A stretch of 64,000 bases of DNA from Streptacidiphilus melanogenes (GCF_000787835.1 NZ_BBPP01000022.1:1-64000), one strand, 5' to 3'; shown: positions 43,528 to 50,983, counted from the first letter of the stretch. Notes: generated by a model from the letters alone, not told the origin. Translations and numbers: made by a program.

Positions 43528-43553
43528 GGCTCGCGAGCACCGGCTCGCGAGCC
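43528..43553. terminator. Bidirectional hairpin between convergent genes
   Basis: 11-bp stem GGCTCGCGAGC / GCTCGCGAGCC with loop ACCG, between the PDZ-Lon and PPA1309 genes. Each arm contains the self-complementary CTCGCGAG. Confidence 0.75.
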
Positions 43554-43593
43554 GTCCGTCCTTATCCGCCGAGGAGCGGTCAGTCGGAGCTGC

Positions 43594-44133
43594 TCAGCTG
43601 AACGTGGTCAGCAGGGCGTCGGCCAGACCCGGCACCAGGTCGGGGCCGGTGAGGACCTCCCGCGCGGAGTCCTTCTCGCGCAGACGCAGCGCGGATTCGC
43701 GGCTGCCGTCGCGCAGCACGGCGACCGTCATCCGGACCTCCTGGCGCTCGGGGTGCTTGGCGACGAAGGCCGCCAGCTCACGCTCGCTCTTGCCCGTGGG
43801 CAGCTGCGACTCGGCCGAGGGCGGCAGGATCAGCCGCTCGACGACCAGGGCGCAGCCGGCGACCGCGTCCGGCCAGGCGATGGTGCCGAGGAACTCGTCC
43901 AGCTTGGCGTCGCGCGGGAGCTCCTCCTGCTCGATCGGGGTCAGCTCGCCCTCGGCGCCGGACTCCAGGCCGAGCTGACGGGCGAGGGCGGGTTCGTTCG
44001 CCAGGAGCTTGCCCGTGTCCACCAGGGCGAAGAGGCGGGCGGGCTGGTCCCAGCCCAGGCCGGCGACGTACTCGTCGATCTCGAGCGCGGCGCGGGTCAG
44101 CGGGCGGGCGGCAGGGGGTGTGGCGTCGGACAT
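43594..44133 (-). CDS. PPA1309 family protein
   Basis: A 179-residue soluble protein (MSDATPPAARPLTRAALEID..., GLGWDQPARLFALVDTGKLL, VAVLRDGSRESALRLR) matching the actinobacterial PPA1309 family, which has no known function. ATG 44133 has AGGA 8 nt upstream; the longer frame to 44166 lacks support. It is divergent from the UPF0182 gene 125 bp away, an arrangement also found in mycobacteria. Confidence 0.85.
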   Translation of the reverse strand: MSDATPPAARPLTRAALEIDEYVAGLGWDQPARLFALVDTGKLLANEPALARQLGLESGAEGELTPIEQEELPRDAKLDEFLGTIAWPDAVAGCALVVERLILPPSAESQLPTGKSERELAAFVAKHPERQEVRMTVAVLRDGSRESALRLREKDSAREVLTGPDLVPGLADALLTTFS

Positions 44134-44258
44134 GCTCCATATCCTCACATGTAAGCGGGAACTCAAATAATCGTCGTCGGAGTTGGACTAGCGGTCCCTG
44201 GAACCCGCCGAGCCAGGACCGACCTGCCCAGTCGACGACGAGCTCCCGAGGACCCGCC

Positions 44259-45122
44259 TTGGTATTCCAGATGCCGACGCCCGGCCCGACGCGGCGTCGT
44301 CCGCGCGCGCTGCCGTTGGCGTCGGCGATCTCGGCGGGTCTGATGCTGGGCGCCCTGGTGGTGCTCGTCGCACCGACCTGGGCGCAGTTCACCCTCTTCC
44401 TGGTCTTCGGCTCCGTCATGGCGCTGCTGGTGGGCGGCAATTGCTGGTTGGCGCACCGGCTCCGCCAACCGCTGAGTGTGATGTCACCCGAGCAGGTGAG
44501 TCTGGACCCGTGCCGGCAGCTCGTCGCGGGACGCAAACCGGTGCTGCTGGCGGCGGTCACCGGCGTGCCCGGCGTCCTCGCGGGGGCCGCTGCGGCGACG
44601 CATGCGGAGCTCTGGCAGGAGACCGTGCGCGGCGCCGAGTGGGGCGTGCGGGATCCGATCCTGCACCGGCCCTCCGGGTTCTATCTGACGACGGTGCCCT
44701 GGTACCGCTTCCTGGTCGACTTCGGCTTCGCGGCGATGGTGGCCTCGCTCGCGGCCGCCGGGGCGGTGCACTACCTGTACGGCGGCCTGCAGCTGCAGGA
44801 CCGGTGCAGACGCAGTACCGCCGCGGCGCGGGCGCAGCTGTCGGTGCTGTGCGCCGTACTGCTGGGGCTGAAGGCGGCGGCGTACTGGCTGGACCGCTTC
44901 GAGATCGTCGGCCGCGCGGGCGAACTGGGCCGCCGCGAGCTTGCCGCCTGGCTCCAGGCGAAGTCGGTCCTGTGCTGGCTCGCGTTGATCTGCGCGCTGC
45001 TCTTCCTCACCGTTCCGGTGCGGCACCGCTGGTTGCCTGCCCTGACGGGGCTCGGGCTGCTGGTGCTCTGCTCCGGGCTGGTGGGCGGTGTGTACCCGGT
45101 CCTGGTCCGGTATCTCGGTTGA
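44259..45122 (+). CDS. UPF0182 family membrane domain only (C-terminal soluble domain absent)
   Basis: A 287-residue protein with seven hydrophobic segments that aligns with the N-terminal membrane part of UPF0182 proteins: the MVFQMP start, LAHRLRQPLS, FYLTTVPWYRFLVDFGFAA, AVHYLYGGL, LGLKAAAYWLDRF and GLVGGVYPVLVRYL. Family members are normally about 900-1000 residues, with a large soluble domain after the seventh helix. Here a TGA stops translation right after it and a tRNA transcription unit follows. TTG at 44259 was chosen because GAGGA lies 6 nt upstream and restores the family N-terminus; ATG 44271 is an alternative. The frame is intact, so it may be a stable shortened form or a truncation remnant. 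Confidence 0.8.
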   Translation: MVFQMPTPGPTRRRPRALPLASAISAGLMLGALVVLVAPTWAQFTLFLVFGSVMALLVGGNCWLAHRLRQPLSVMSPEQVSLDPCRQLVAGRKPVLLAAVTGVPGVLAGAAAATHAELWQETVRGAEWGVRDPILHRPSGFYLTTVPWYRFLVDFGFAAMVASLAAAGAVHYLYGGLQLQDRCRRSTAAARAQLSVLCAVLLGLKAAAYWLDRFEIVGRAGELGRRELAAWLQAKSVLCWLALICALLFLTVPVRHRWLPALTGLGLLVLCSGLVGGVYPVLVRYLG

Positions 45123-45149
45123 GGGGACGCTCTGAGCACGTGCTATGGT
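45119..45149 (+). promoter_or_regulatory. Promoter of the first tRNA-fMet gene
   Basis: TTGAGG (45119-45124), 19 nt, TATGGT (45144-45149), 13 nt before the tRNA. The -35 overlaps the end of the UPF0182 gene. Confidence 0.55.
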
Positions 45150-45162
45150 TGGGACACAACGA

Positions 45163-45236
45163 CGCGGGGTGGAGCAGCTCGGTAGCTCGCTGGGCTCATA
45201 ACCCAGAGGTCGCAGGTTCAAATCCTGTCCCCGCTA
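45163..45236 (+). tRNA. Initiator tRNA-Met (CAT), copy 1
   Basis: A 74-nt cloverleaf without encoded CCA. The anticodon CAT lies in CTCATAA, flanked by the GGG/CCC pairs of the initiator anticodon stem. The 1:72 position is a non-Watson-Crick C-T (C-U) pair, another initiator feature. The T-loop GGTTCAAATC is standard. Confidence 0.97.
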
Positions 45237-45241
45237 CTCAA

Positions 45242-45277
45242 GACGAAGGCCCGGTGCACACGCACCGGGCCTTCGTC
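45242..45277 (+). terminator. Terminator of tRNA-fMet copy 1
   Basis: 16-bp stem GACGAAGGCCCGGTGC / GCACCGGGCCTTCGTC with loop ACAC, starting 5 nt after the tRNA. Confidence 0.9.
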
Positions 45278-45359
45278 GTTGTGGTCGGCGTAGCTGGGCT
45301 GTTCTGATCGTCGGCTTTCGTCGTCGGTCCTGGTGATATCGGGCCCTGGTTATATCGAT

Positions 45360-45389
45360 TTGCTCTGATCGGCCGTCGCGTCGTAGAGT
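45360..45389 (+). promoter_or_regulatory. Promoter of the second tRNA-fMet gene
   Basis: TTGCTC (45360-45365), 18 nt, TAGAGT (45384-45389): a good principal-sigma promoter 13 nt before the tRNA. It differs from that of copy 1. Confidence 0.7.
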
Positions 45390-45402
45390 AGAGACACAAC
45401 GA

Positions 45403-45476
45403 CGCGGGGTGGAGCAGCTCGGTAGCTCGCTGGGCTCATAACCCAGAGGTCGCAGGTTCAAATCCTGTCCCCGCTA
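45403..45476 (+). tRNA. Initiator tRNA-Met (CAT), copy 2
   Basis: Identical in sequence to copy 1 (C-U at 1:72, GGG/CCC anticodon stem, no encoded CCA), 240 bp downstream, with its own promoter and terminator. Confidence 0.97.
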
Positions 45477-45481
45477 CTGAA

Positions 45482-45513
45482 GACAGGCCCGGTGCACACG
45501 CACCGGGCCTGTC
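45482..45513 (+). terminator. Terminator of tRNA-fMet copy 2
   Basis: 14-bp stem GACAGGCCCGGTGC / GCACCGGGCCTGTC with loop ACAC, clearly related to the terminator of copy 1. Confidence 0.9.
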
Positions 45514-45847
45514 GCATGTCGGCGATGCTCTGCTCACGCTCGACGCTGCCCTTCGGGCACGCCGACACGCGCGGGGCTCTGCCGAACGGGTACGGAATCT
45601 GACGGACAGTCTTATCGAGTCTCGGCAAGGGAAGACGGGGGTCGCGGGAGGTCGGAGCCAGGCTGGGGACGGGCACTCGCACAGGCGTTGCACGGTAGAT
45701 GTGTCGCGATATCGACAAAGCGCTGAAGTACCCTCACAAGCTGCGGTATACCAGGTGTACGCGGGTTGCGGATGGTGCGACGATGAGCTCCGCAGGGGCG
45801 ATCGCGCACCAGGGGTGCCCGCATCCCCGGCGGACGCGGGAGTCGAC
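45514..45847. other. Gene-free leader region before the Sel1-repeat gene
   Basis: About 330 bp. The Sel1 reading frame stays open back to 45701 but without a ribosome site, so this region is probably promoter and leader. It contains lower-GC segments (TGTCGCGATATCGACA near 45699, a near-palindrome, and CGGTATACCAGG near 45745) that could hold promoter or operator elements. Confidence 0.4.
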
Positions 45848-47893
45848 ATGTCGGTAATGGCTGGAGGCCCGACGGGGGCCGAGCAGGCGGGGCGGCTGCC
45901 TTCGCAGCGCGTCCAGGATGCCCAGCTGAACGGCACGTCTCTGTCCGGTCAGGAGACCGCCGACCCGGCGCAGTCCGACGGCGTGAGACCGGACGCAGCT
46001 GCGACCGAATCCCAGCCCGCCCCCAGGGCGGCGGTACGACGCCCCGCCGTCGACGGCACCCCGCTCGCTGCGGCATCGCTCACAGGATCCGTGTTCGACG
46101 AGCCGGCGATCGACGAGCCGGCGATCGGGCCCGATGCCGACATCGACCCTGCCGCCGCCGGTGAGGCCGCGGTCGGCGGGGAGAGCGCGGCAGGCGCGGA
46201 GAGTTTCGAGGAAGTGCTCGCGGCCCGTGAGCGGGAGGCGCTGGAGCAGCGCTACCGGGAGGCCGCCGAGGCCGGTGACGCCGCGGCGGCCAGCCTACTG
46301 GGCGCCCTTCTGCTGCGCCGGGGCGACCTGGAGGCCGCCGAACCCTACCTGCGTCGCGCCGCCGCGGCCGGGCTGCGGGCCGGTGCCAACAACCTCGGCG
46401 TGCTGCTGCACCAGCGCGGACACCGCGACGAGGCCGGGACCTGGTGGCGTGAGGCCGCGGTCGCCGGCAGCGCGCCCGCCGCGCACGCCCTCGGACTCCA
46501 CCTGCGCGACCGCGGCGACGAGTCCGGCGCCGAGTACTGGCTGCTCCAGGCGGCCGAGCAGGGACACACCGGTGGCGCCTACGCCCTCGGCGACCTGCTG
46601 GAGCACCGCCACGACACGGTCCGCGCCGAGCGCTGGTTCCGCACGGCCGCCGAGGTCGGCCACCGCGAGGCCGCCTACCGGCTCGGGCGGCTGCGCGAGG
46701 GCGCGAGAGACGCCGCCGGGGCCGAGCCCTGGTACCGGCAGGCCGCGGCGCGCAGCCACACTGCGGCCTCGCTGCGCCTCGGCCACCTGCTCGAGGCGCG
46801 CGGCGACCGCGAGGAGGCGGCGCGTTGGTACCGCCAGGCCGCACAGGCCGGCGAGGCGCGCGCGGCCTGCGCGTTGGGCTTCCTGCTGCGCGACCAGGGC
46901 GACGCTGTGGGCGCCGCCGACTGGTGGCGTGAGGCCGCCGAGGCCGGCGACGGCACCGCCGCGAATGCGCTGGGCGCGCTCCACGACGAGTGGGGCGAGA
47001 CCGAGATGGCGCAGCAGTGGTACCGCTCCGCCCTCGACGCCGGGGACCACAACGGTGCCTTCAACCTCGGATTGATGGCTGCGGCCCGCGGCCAGGAGGC
47101 GATGGCCGAGCAGTGGTACCGGCGCGCGGCCTATGCGGGCCACCGTGAGGCGAGCAACGCGCTGGCTGTGATGCTGCTGCAGCGTGGTGACACGCCTGGC
47201 GCGGAGCCGTGGTTCTGCAAGGCCGCCGAGGCGGGTTCGATCGACGCCGCCTACAACCTGGGCATCCTGCACGCGGAGCGCGGCGAGCTGCACTCGGCGC
47301 AGGAGTGGTACGCGCGCGCGGCGGCCGAGGGCCATGCCGACGCGGCGCTGCAACTCGGCGTCGCGAAGGAACGGCGCGGCGATCTGGCCGCGGCGGCGGC
47401 GCGGTACCGGTTGGCCGCGGAGGGCGGCTCGGTCGAGGGTGCGTTCCGTCTCGCCGTGCTGCTGGAGCGGTACGAGGACGAGACCGGGGGGCGCGGCGAG
47501 GACCCGGAGCGGTGGTACCGCAAGGCTGCCGAGGCCGGACACGGCCGCGCCCAGGTGCGCATCGGCGTCCGTGCCGCGGAGCGCGGCGAGACCGAGGAGG
47601 CGGAGCGCTGGTACCGGGCGGCCGCCGAGGGCGGCAGCCGCAGCGGAGCCTTCAACCTGGGCCTGCTCCTGGCGCGGGAGGGCGGCGAGTCCGAGGCGCT
47701 GCGCTGGTACACCGTTGCGGCCGAGGCCGGCCACGGGCGGGCCGCGCTCCGGCTCGCGTTGGTCGCGGCACGTCGCGGCGAGCTTCGGGAGGCGCGGGTC
47801 TGGTGCGTGCGCGCGGCGGAGCTCGGGCCCCCGGCCGTCACGGAGCGGGCGGAACGCCTGCTGGAGGCGCTGAGCGCCGAGCTTTCGGCGTGA
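45848..47893 (+). CDS. Sel1/TPR-like repeat protein with about sixteen 32-residue repeats
   Basis: A 681-residue protein. Residues 1 to about 125 are low-complexity (Ala/Pro/Glu). The rest is a solenoid of about sixteen consecutive 32-residue units of the form WYR-x-AA-x-AG-x4-AA-x2-LG-x2-LL-x2-RGD-x4-AE (for example RWYRQAAQAGEARAACALGF). Unit 13 has a 5-residue insertion. Such alpha-solenoids are protein-interaction scaffolds; no partner is evident. ATG 45848 has GGGAG 5 nt upstream. The gene stands alone between the tRNAs and the convergent Fur gene. Confidence 0.9.
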   Translation: MSVMAGGPTGAEQAGRLPSQRVQDAQLNGTSLSGQETADPAQSDGVRPDAAATESQPAPRAAVRRPAVDGTPLAAASLTGSVFDEPAIDEPAIGPDADIDPAAAGEAAVGGESAAGAESFEEVLAAREREALEQRYREAAEAGDAAAASLLGALLLRRGDLEAAEPYLRRAAAAGLRAGANNLGVLLHQRGHRDEAGTWWREAAVAGSAPAAHALGLHLRDRGDESGAEYWLLQAAEQGHTGGAYALGDLLEHRHDTVRAERWFRTAAEVGHREAAYRLGRLREGARDAAGAEPWYRQAAARSHTAASLRLGHLLEARGDREEAARWYRQAAQAGEARAACALGFLLRDQGDAVGAADWWREAAEAGDGTAANALGALHDEWGETEMAQQWYRSALDAGDHNGAFNLGLMAAARGQEAMAEQWYRRAAYAGHREASNALAVMLLQRGDTPGAEPWFCKAAEAGSIDAAYNLGILHAERGELHSAQEWYARAAAEGHADAALQLGVAKERRGDLAAAAARYRLAAEGGSVEGAFRLAVLLERYEDETGGRGEDPERWYRKAAEAGHGRAQVRIGVRAAERGETEEAERWYRAAAEGGSRSGAFNLGLLLAREGGESEALRWYTVAAEAGHGRAALRLALVAARRGELREARVWCVRAAELGPPAVTERAERLLEALSAELSA

Positions 47894-48086
47894 CGAACGA
47901 CGCCCAAACGCCCAAACGCCGGAAGCCTGACACCCAACGCCTGACATGTGTCGCCCGCACGTGTGGCCGACGGCCGGGTCAGTATCAGTCAGGGGCCCGC
48001 AGGACCGGTGGGTGCAGGCTGCGTCCGGCCCGGGAGCGCCGGACACGCCCGCGTGGCGGGGCCTCACCTTGCGAGCCGTGCACGCC

Positions 48087-48132
48087 TGACGATGCGTGCG
48101 CGCCGGACCTGACGGTGCGTGCGCGCCGGACC
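48087..48132. repeat. 23-bp tandem duplication
   Basis: Two adjacent copies starting TGACG(A/G)TGCGTGCGCGCC and ending GGACC, with one mismatch, in the gap between the convergent Sel1 and Fur genes (47894-48161, otherwise gene-free). Confidence 0.8.
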
Positions 48133-48161
48133 GGACGCCCTCGGTCGGGCGCGGCGTCCCG

Positions 48162-48578
48162 CTAGGCCTTGGCGCAGTCGGGGCAGAGGCCGCGGTAGGT
48201 GACCTCGACACCGGAGATGGTGAAGCCGTAGCGCTCGGCGGCCGGAAGGGAGCCGAGCGGGTCGCCTGCCGGGTGGACGTCGCGGATCGTGCCGCAGCCC
48301 TCGCAGATGAGGTGCTGGTGGGCATGGCGCGCGTTCGGGTCGTACCGTTTGGCGCGGCCGTCCGTGGAGACTTCGAGCACCTCGCCCAGGGAGACGAGCT
48401 CACCGAGGGTGTTGTAGACCGTCGCCCGGCTGATCTCGGGAAGCAGTTCCACCGCGCGGGCGTGGATCTCGTCGGCGGTGTAGTGGACGTGGTCGCCGTC
48501 CAGGACCTGTGCGACGACCCGACGTTGCGCGGTGAGTCGCCATCCGCGATCCCGGAGCCGTTCCAGCAGGTCACTCAT
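48162..48578 (-). CDS. Fur family regulator (PerR/CatR-like)
   Basis: A 138-residue metalloregulator. The N-terminal winged helix includes RLTAQRRVVAQVL and ISRATVYNTLGEL. The dimerisation domain has the His-rich ARHAHQHLIC metal site and two structural zinc pairs, C92-x2-C95 and C132-x2-C135. Whether it senses peroxide, iron or another metal cannot be fixed from sequence, though length and motifs fit the PerR-like actinobacterial group. It has its own leaderless promoter with two inverted repeats upstream, suggesting autoregulation. No catalase gene is adjacent. Confidence 0.92.
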   Translation of the reverse strand: MSDLLERLRDRGWRLTAQRRVVAQVLDGDHVHYTADEIHARAVELLPEISRATVYNTLGELVSLGEVLEVSTDGRAKRYDPNARHAHQHLICEGCGTIRDVHPAGDPLGSLPAAERYGFTISGVEVTYRGLCPDCAKA

Positions 48579-48585
48579 AGGGGAG

Positions 48586-48591
48586 AGGGTA
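48586..48591 (-). promoter_or_regulatory. -10 element TACCCT of the fur-type gene
   Basis: On the minus strand TACCCT ends 7 nt before ATG 48578, with no Shine-Dalgarno, predicting a leaderless transcript. Confidence 0.5.
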
Positions 48592-48616
48592 GCAGGGGGC
48601 CGGAGAGCGTTCGGTT

Positions 48617-48640
48617 TTGGACAAGATCCAATACTGGATC
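48617..48640. promoter_or_regulatory. Candidate Fur/PerR operator: two overlapping inverted repeats
   Basis: TTGGA-N5-TCCAA (48617-48631) overlaps GATCCA-ATAC-TGGATC (48625-48640). They lie about 40-60 bp upstream of the fur-type start codon, just upstream of the promoter, consistent with autoregulation. Confidence 0.6.
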
Positions 48641-48645
48641 ACACC

Positions 48646-49317
48646 TCAGACGGCGGAGTTCTCAGCCTCGGTCTGCGTCTCGCTCCCGGTCTCGTCCAGC
48701 CAGGCTTCGGCCTTCTTCTCGGCGCGGCGCTTGAGGAGGACCAGGCCGATGACGACGACGGCCCCGGCGCCGACCGCGAGCCAGCTCGCCAGCGAGGCGT
48801 AGTGCTCGACCCGGTGCCAGCCGGCTCCGGCGAAGTAGCCGAGCAGGACGAAGCCCGTGGCCCAGACCGCTCCGCCGAGCAGGTTCCACCGGGCGAAGGT
48901 GCGGTAGGGCATCTCGGAGACGCCGCACAGGCCCGGGACCAGCGCGCGCAGGGCCGCGGCGAAGCGGCCGGCGAAGACGGCCTTTCCGCCGAGGCGCCGG
49001 ATCAGCTCCTTGCTCTGACGGATGCTGGCGGGCTTGATCAGGCGCTCCGGCAGGCGGGCGAGCAGCGTGTCGCCCCACCGCTTGCCGACCGCGTAGCCGA
49101 TCCCGTCGCCGATCACCGCACCGAGGATCGCCACGAGCAGCACCGCCCACAGCTGGGTGTGGCCGTTGTAGGCGGTGACGCCGCCGATCACCACGGCGGT
49201 CTCGCCGGGGATCAGAAACCCGAGGAAGACCGAGGACTCCAGGGCGGGGAGCAGGAAGACGGCGATCAGCACCAGCGTCCCGTTGAGCGAGAGCAGGTGG
49301 TCGCTGATCCAGGACAT
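48646..49317 (-). CDS. DedA family membrane protein
   Basis: A 223-residue polytopic protein of the DedA/VTT superfamily, whose members act in lipid (undecaprenyl-phosphate or phospholipid) translocation and membrane homeostasis. Signatures: LESSVFLGFLIPGETAVVIG (Glu and PGE) and the loop GRFAAALRALVPGLCGVSEM with its conserved Arg and Pro. About five hydrophobic segments are seen. The C-terminal ~30 residues form a charged tail (RRAEKKAEAWLDETGSE). ATG 49317 follows GAGGA at 6 nt. Confidence 0.93.
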   Translation of the reverse strand: MSWISDHLLSLNGTLVLIAVFLLPALESSVFLGFLIPGETAVVIGGVTAYNGHTQLWAVLLVAILGAVIGDGIGYAVGKRWGDTLLARLPERLIKPASIRQSKELIRRLGGKAVFAGRFAAALRALVPGLCGVSEMPYRTFARWNLLGGAVWATGFVLLGYFAGAGWHRVEHYASLASWLAVGAGAVVVIGLVLLKRRAEKKAEAWLDETGSETQTEAENSAV

Positions 49318-49518
49318 CGGCGGTCCTCACGGCACGAGCGGACAGGGCGGACATCACCGTACCGTCCGCCGGGGTAAGGGCGTGGTCAGCGACGAACGTG
49401 CCGGGCGGCCCGCCGACTGCCCGTCCGCCCGCCCTCTGTCCGCCTGCCCGCCGTCCGACCGGCCCCAGCCGGACAGGCCCGGCCCAGGCAGCCGGCAGAC
49501 GGCGACGGTGCGGCTGCC

Positions 49519-50313
49519 TCAGCCCAGGCGGTGGAGTGCCTCGCCGTGCAGCAGGCCGTTGCTGGCGACGGCGTTGCCGCTGCGGACACCGGGGATGCCG
49601 TCGAGGCCGGTGAAGCGGCCGCCCGCCTCCTCGACGATGACGCAGTTGGCGGCCATGTCCCAGAGGCTGAGCTCGGGTTCGGCCGCGATGTCCACGGCGC
49701 CCTCGGCGACCATCATGTAGGACCAGAAGTCGCCGTAGGCGCGGGTGCGCCAGCAGGCCCGGGTGAGGTCGAGGAAGGCGTCCAGCTTGCCGCGCTCCTC
49801 CCAGCCGGTGAGCGAGGAGTAGGAGAACGAGGCGTCCTCGAGGCGGGAGACCTCCGACACGCGGATACGGCTGGCCCGGGTGAGGCTGCGGCCGGTGAAC
49901 GCACCGGTGCCCCGGGCCGCCCACCAGCGGCGTCCGAGCGCGGGGGCGGAGACCAGTCCGACGACGGGTTGTTCGCCACCGGGGCCGGCCTCCATCAGCG
50001 CGATCAGCGTGGCCCAGACCGGGACGCCGCGGATGAAGTTCTTGGTGCCGTCGATCGGGTCGATGACCCAGCGGCGGGGGCTCTGGCCGGTGGTGGTGCC
50101 GAACTCCTCGCCGAGGACGGTGTCGCGTGGCCGGGCGCGGGAGAGGTCGCTGCGGAGGAGGTCCTCGACGGCCTTGTCCGCGTCGCTGACCGGGGTGAGG
50201 TCCGGTTTGGTCTCGACGGCGAGGTCGAGCGCGCGGAAGCGGTCGAGGGTCACCGAGTCGGCGTGGTCCGCGAGGACGTGGGCGAGGCGCAGATCGTCGG
50301 AGTAGTCGGCCAT
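49519..50313 (-). CDS. hisN: HisN: histidinol-phosphatase of the inositol monophosphatase family
   Basis: A 264-residue Mg-dependent phosphatase. Metal-site motifs: GEEFG, DPIDGTKNF and WDMAAN. In actinomycetes this subfamily supplies the histidinol-phosphate phosphatase step of histidine synthesis, although an inositol-monophosphatase activity cannot be excluded from sequence. ATG 50313 was chosen because TACTGT ends 7 nt upstream (leaderless); the longer frame to 50388 has no ribosome site. No other his gene is nearby, as is common for hisN. Confidence 0.88.
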   Translation of the reverse strand: MADYSDDLRLAHVLADHADSVTLDRFRALDLAVETKPDLTPVSDADKAVEDLLRSDLSRARPRDTVLGEEFGTTTGQSPRRWVIDPIDGTKNFIRGVPVWATLIALMEAGPGGEQPVVGLVSAPALGRRWWAARGTGAFTGRSLTRASRIRVSEVSRLEDASFSYSSLTGWEERGKLDAFLDLTRACWRTRAYGDFWSYMMVAEGAVDIAAEPELSLWDMAANCVIVEEAGGRFTGLDGIPGVRSGNAVASNGLLHGEALHRLG

Positions 50314-50320
50314 GCCCCGA

Positions 50321-50326
50321 ACAGTA
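50321..50326 (-). promoter_or_regulatory. -10 element TACTGT of hisN
   Basis: On the minus strand TACTGT ends 7 nt before the hisN ATG with no Shine-Dalgarno between. Confidence 0.5.
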
Positions 50327-50483
50327 ACGATCTCGACCGGTGCGGGCCAGCGTCGTCCACGCCGTGCCGCGCGCCGATCGAGGTGCACCGCGCGGCGGGG
50401 GATCGGGCCCTTCGCAGGAGCGCCGCCTCACGGAGGGCCGACATGGAACGTCCCGGTTCGTTCTTTTGGCCGTGACCGTCGGG

Positions 50484-50807
50484 TCAGTGGGCCGAGCCGC
50501 TGAGCTGGAGGCCGACCACGCCCGTGAGGACGAGCGCGATCGAGACCAGCTTGAGCACGGAGACCGCCTCGCCCAGCCAGATCATTCCGACGATCGCGGT
50601 GCCGCCGGCGCCGATCCCGGTCCACACGGCGTAAGCCGGGCCGACCTCGAGCGTCTTGAGCGAGAGTGTCAGCAGACCGAAGCTGCCCAGGGCGAAGGCG
50701 GCGAAGCCGACAGTGGGCCAGATGTTGGTGAAGCCGTGGCTGAGTTTCAGACAGACGGCGAAGCCGGTCTCCAGAAGCCCCGCGATGATCACCAGCAGCC
50801 AGGCCAC
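50484..50807 (-). CDS. SMR family small multidrug/guanidinium exporter
   Basis: A 107-residue protein with four transmembrane helices. The conserved Glu is in AGLLETGFAVCLKLSHGFT, followed by YAVWTGIGAGGTAIVGMIW and GEAVSVLKLVSIALVLTGVV. The AVCLKLSHGFT segment resembles the SugE/Gdx (guanidinium) branch more than the Qac branch, but I cannot decide. GTG 50807 has GGGAGG 5 nt upstream. Short tandem repeats lie upstream. I see no guanidine riboswitch. Likely works as an antiparallel dimer in the membrane. Confidence 0.9.
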   Translation of the reverse strand: MAWLLVIIAGLLETGFAVCLKLSHGFTNIWPTVGFAAFALGSFGLLTLSLKTLEVGPAYAVWTGIGAGGTAIVGMIWLGEAVSVLKLVSIALVLTGVVGLQLSGSAH

Positions 50808-50869
50808 AGCGTCCTCCCGGAAACCGACGACCGCTTCACACCATGATCGACGCGCTTCGGGCCTTCGGC

Positions 50870-50899
50870 ATCTCGACGCATCTCGACGGATCTCGACGC
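50870..50899. repeat. Three 10-bp tandem repeats upstream of the SMR gene
   Basis: ATCTCGACGC, ATCTCGACGG, ATCTCGACGC, 63-92 bp upstream of the SMR start. The 10-bp period places each copy on the same helical face, as in some multimeric operator arrays. Confidence 0.6.
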
Positions 50900-50953
50900 G
50901 TCGCGGCGGGGCGGCGCCGCATCTCGGTGCGGCGTGGCCTCTCCCGGCATCGA

Positions 50954-50977
50954 CCGACGGGCTCCGGAGCCCGTCGG
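50954..50977 (-). terminator. Terminator downstream of rsgA
   Basis: Perfect 12+12 palindrome CCGACGGGCTCC / GGAGCCCGTCGG, 6 nt past the rsgA stop. Confidence 0.8.
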
Positions 50978-50983
50978 CCGAGG

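Larger units (their letters stand above)
45153..45478. repeat. 86-bp direct repeat, 240 bp apart, containing the two initiator tRNA genes
   Basis: Blocks 45153-45238 and 45393-45478 are identical: GACACAACGA, the whole tRNA gene and CT. The related downstream terminators show that a complete transcription unit was duplicated. Confidence 0.9.

Noticed and set aside
44259-45122. UPF0182 gene called as a pseudogene
   Set aside because: The remaining frame is intact, well biased and ends exactly after a complete membrane domain, so I list it as a CDS and flag the truncation instead.
44484-45461. Minus-strand frames beginning MNLRPLGYEPSELP at the two tRNA genes
   Set aside because: These are translations of the antisense strand of the initiator tRNA, a well-known spurious ORF in actinobacterial genomes.
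45153-45478. tRNA-flanked direct repeats as attachment sites of an integrated element
   Set aside because: Only about 165 bp separates the repeats and no integrase or cargo gene is present. A simple tandem duplication explains the data.
50808-50953. Guanidine riboswitch upstream of the SMR gene
   Set aside because: I looked for the mini-ykkC pattern of paired small hairpins with ACGR loops and did not find it; only the 10-bp tandem repeats stand out.
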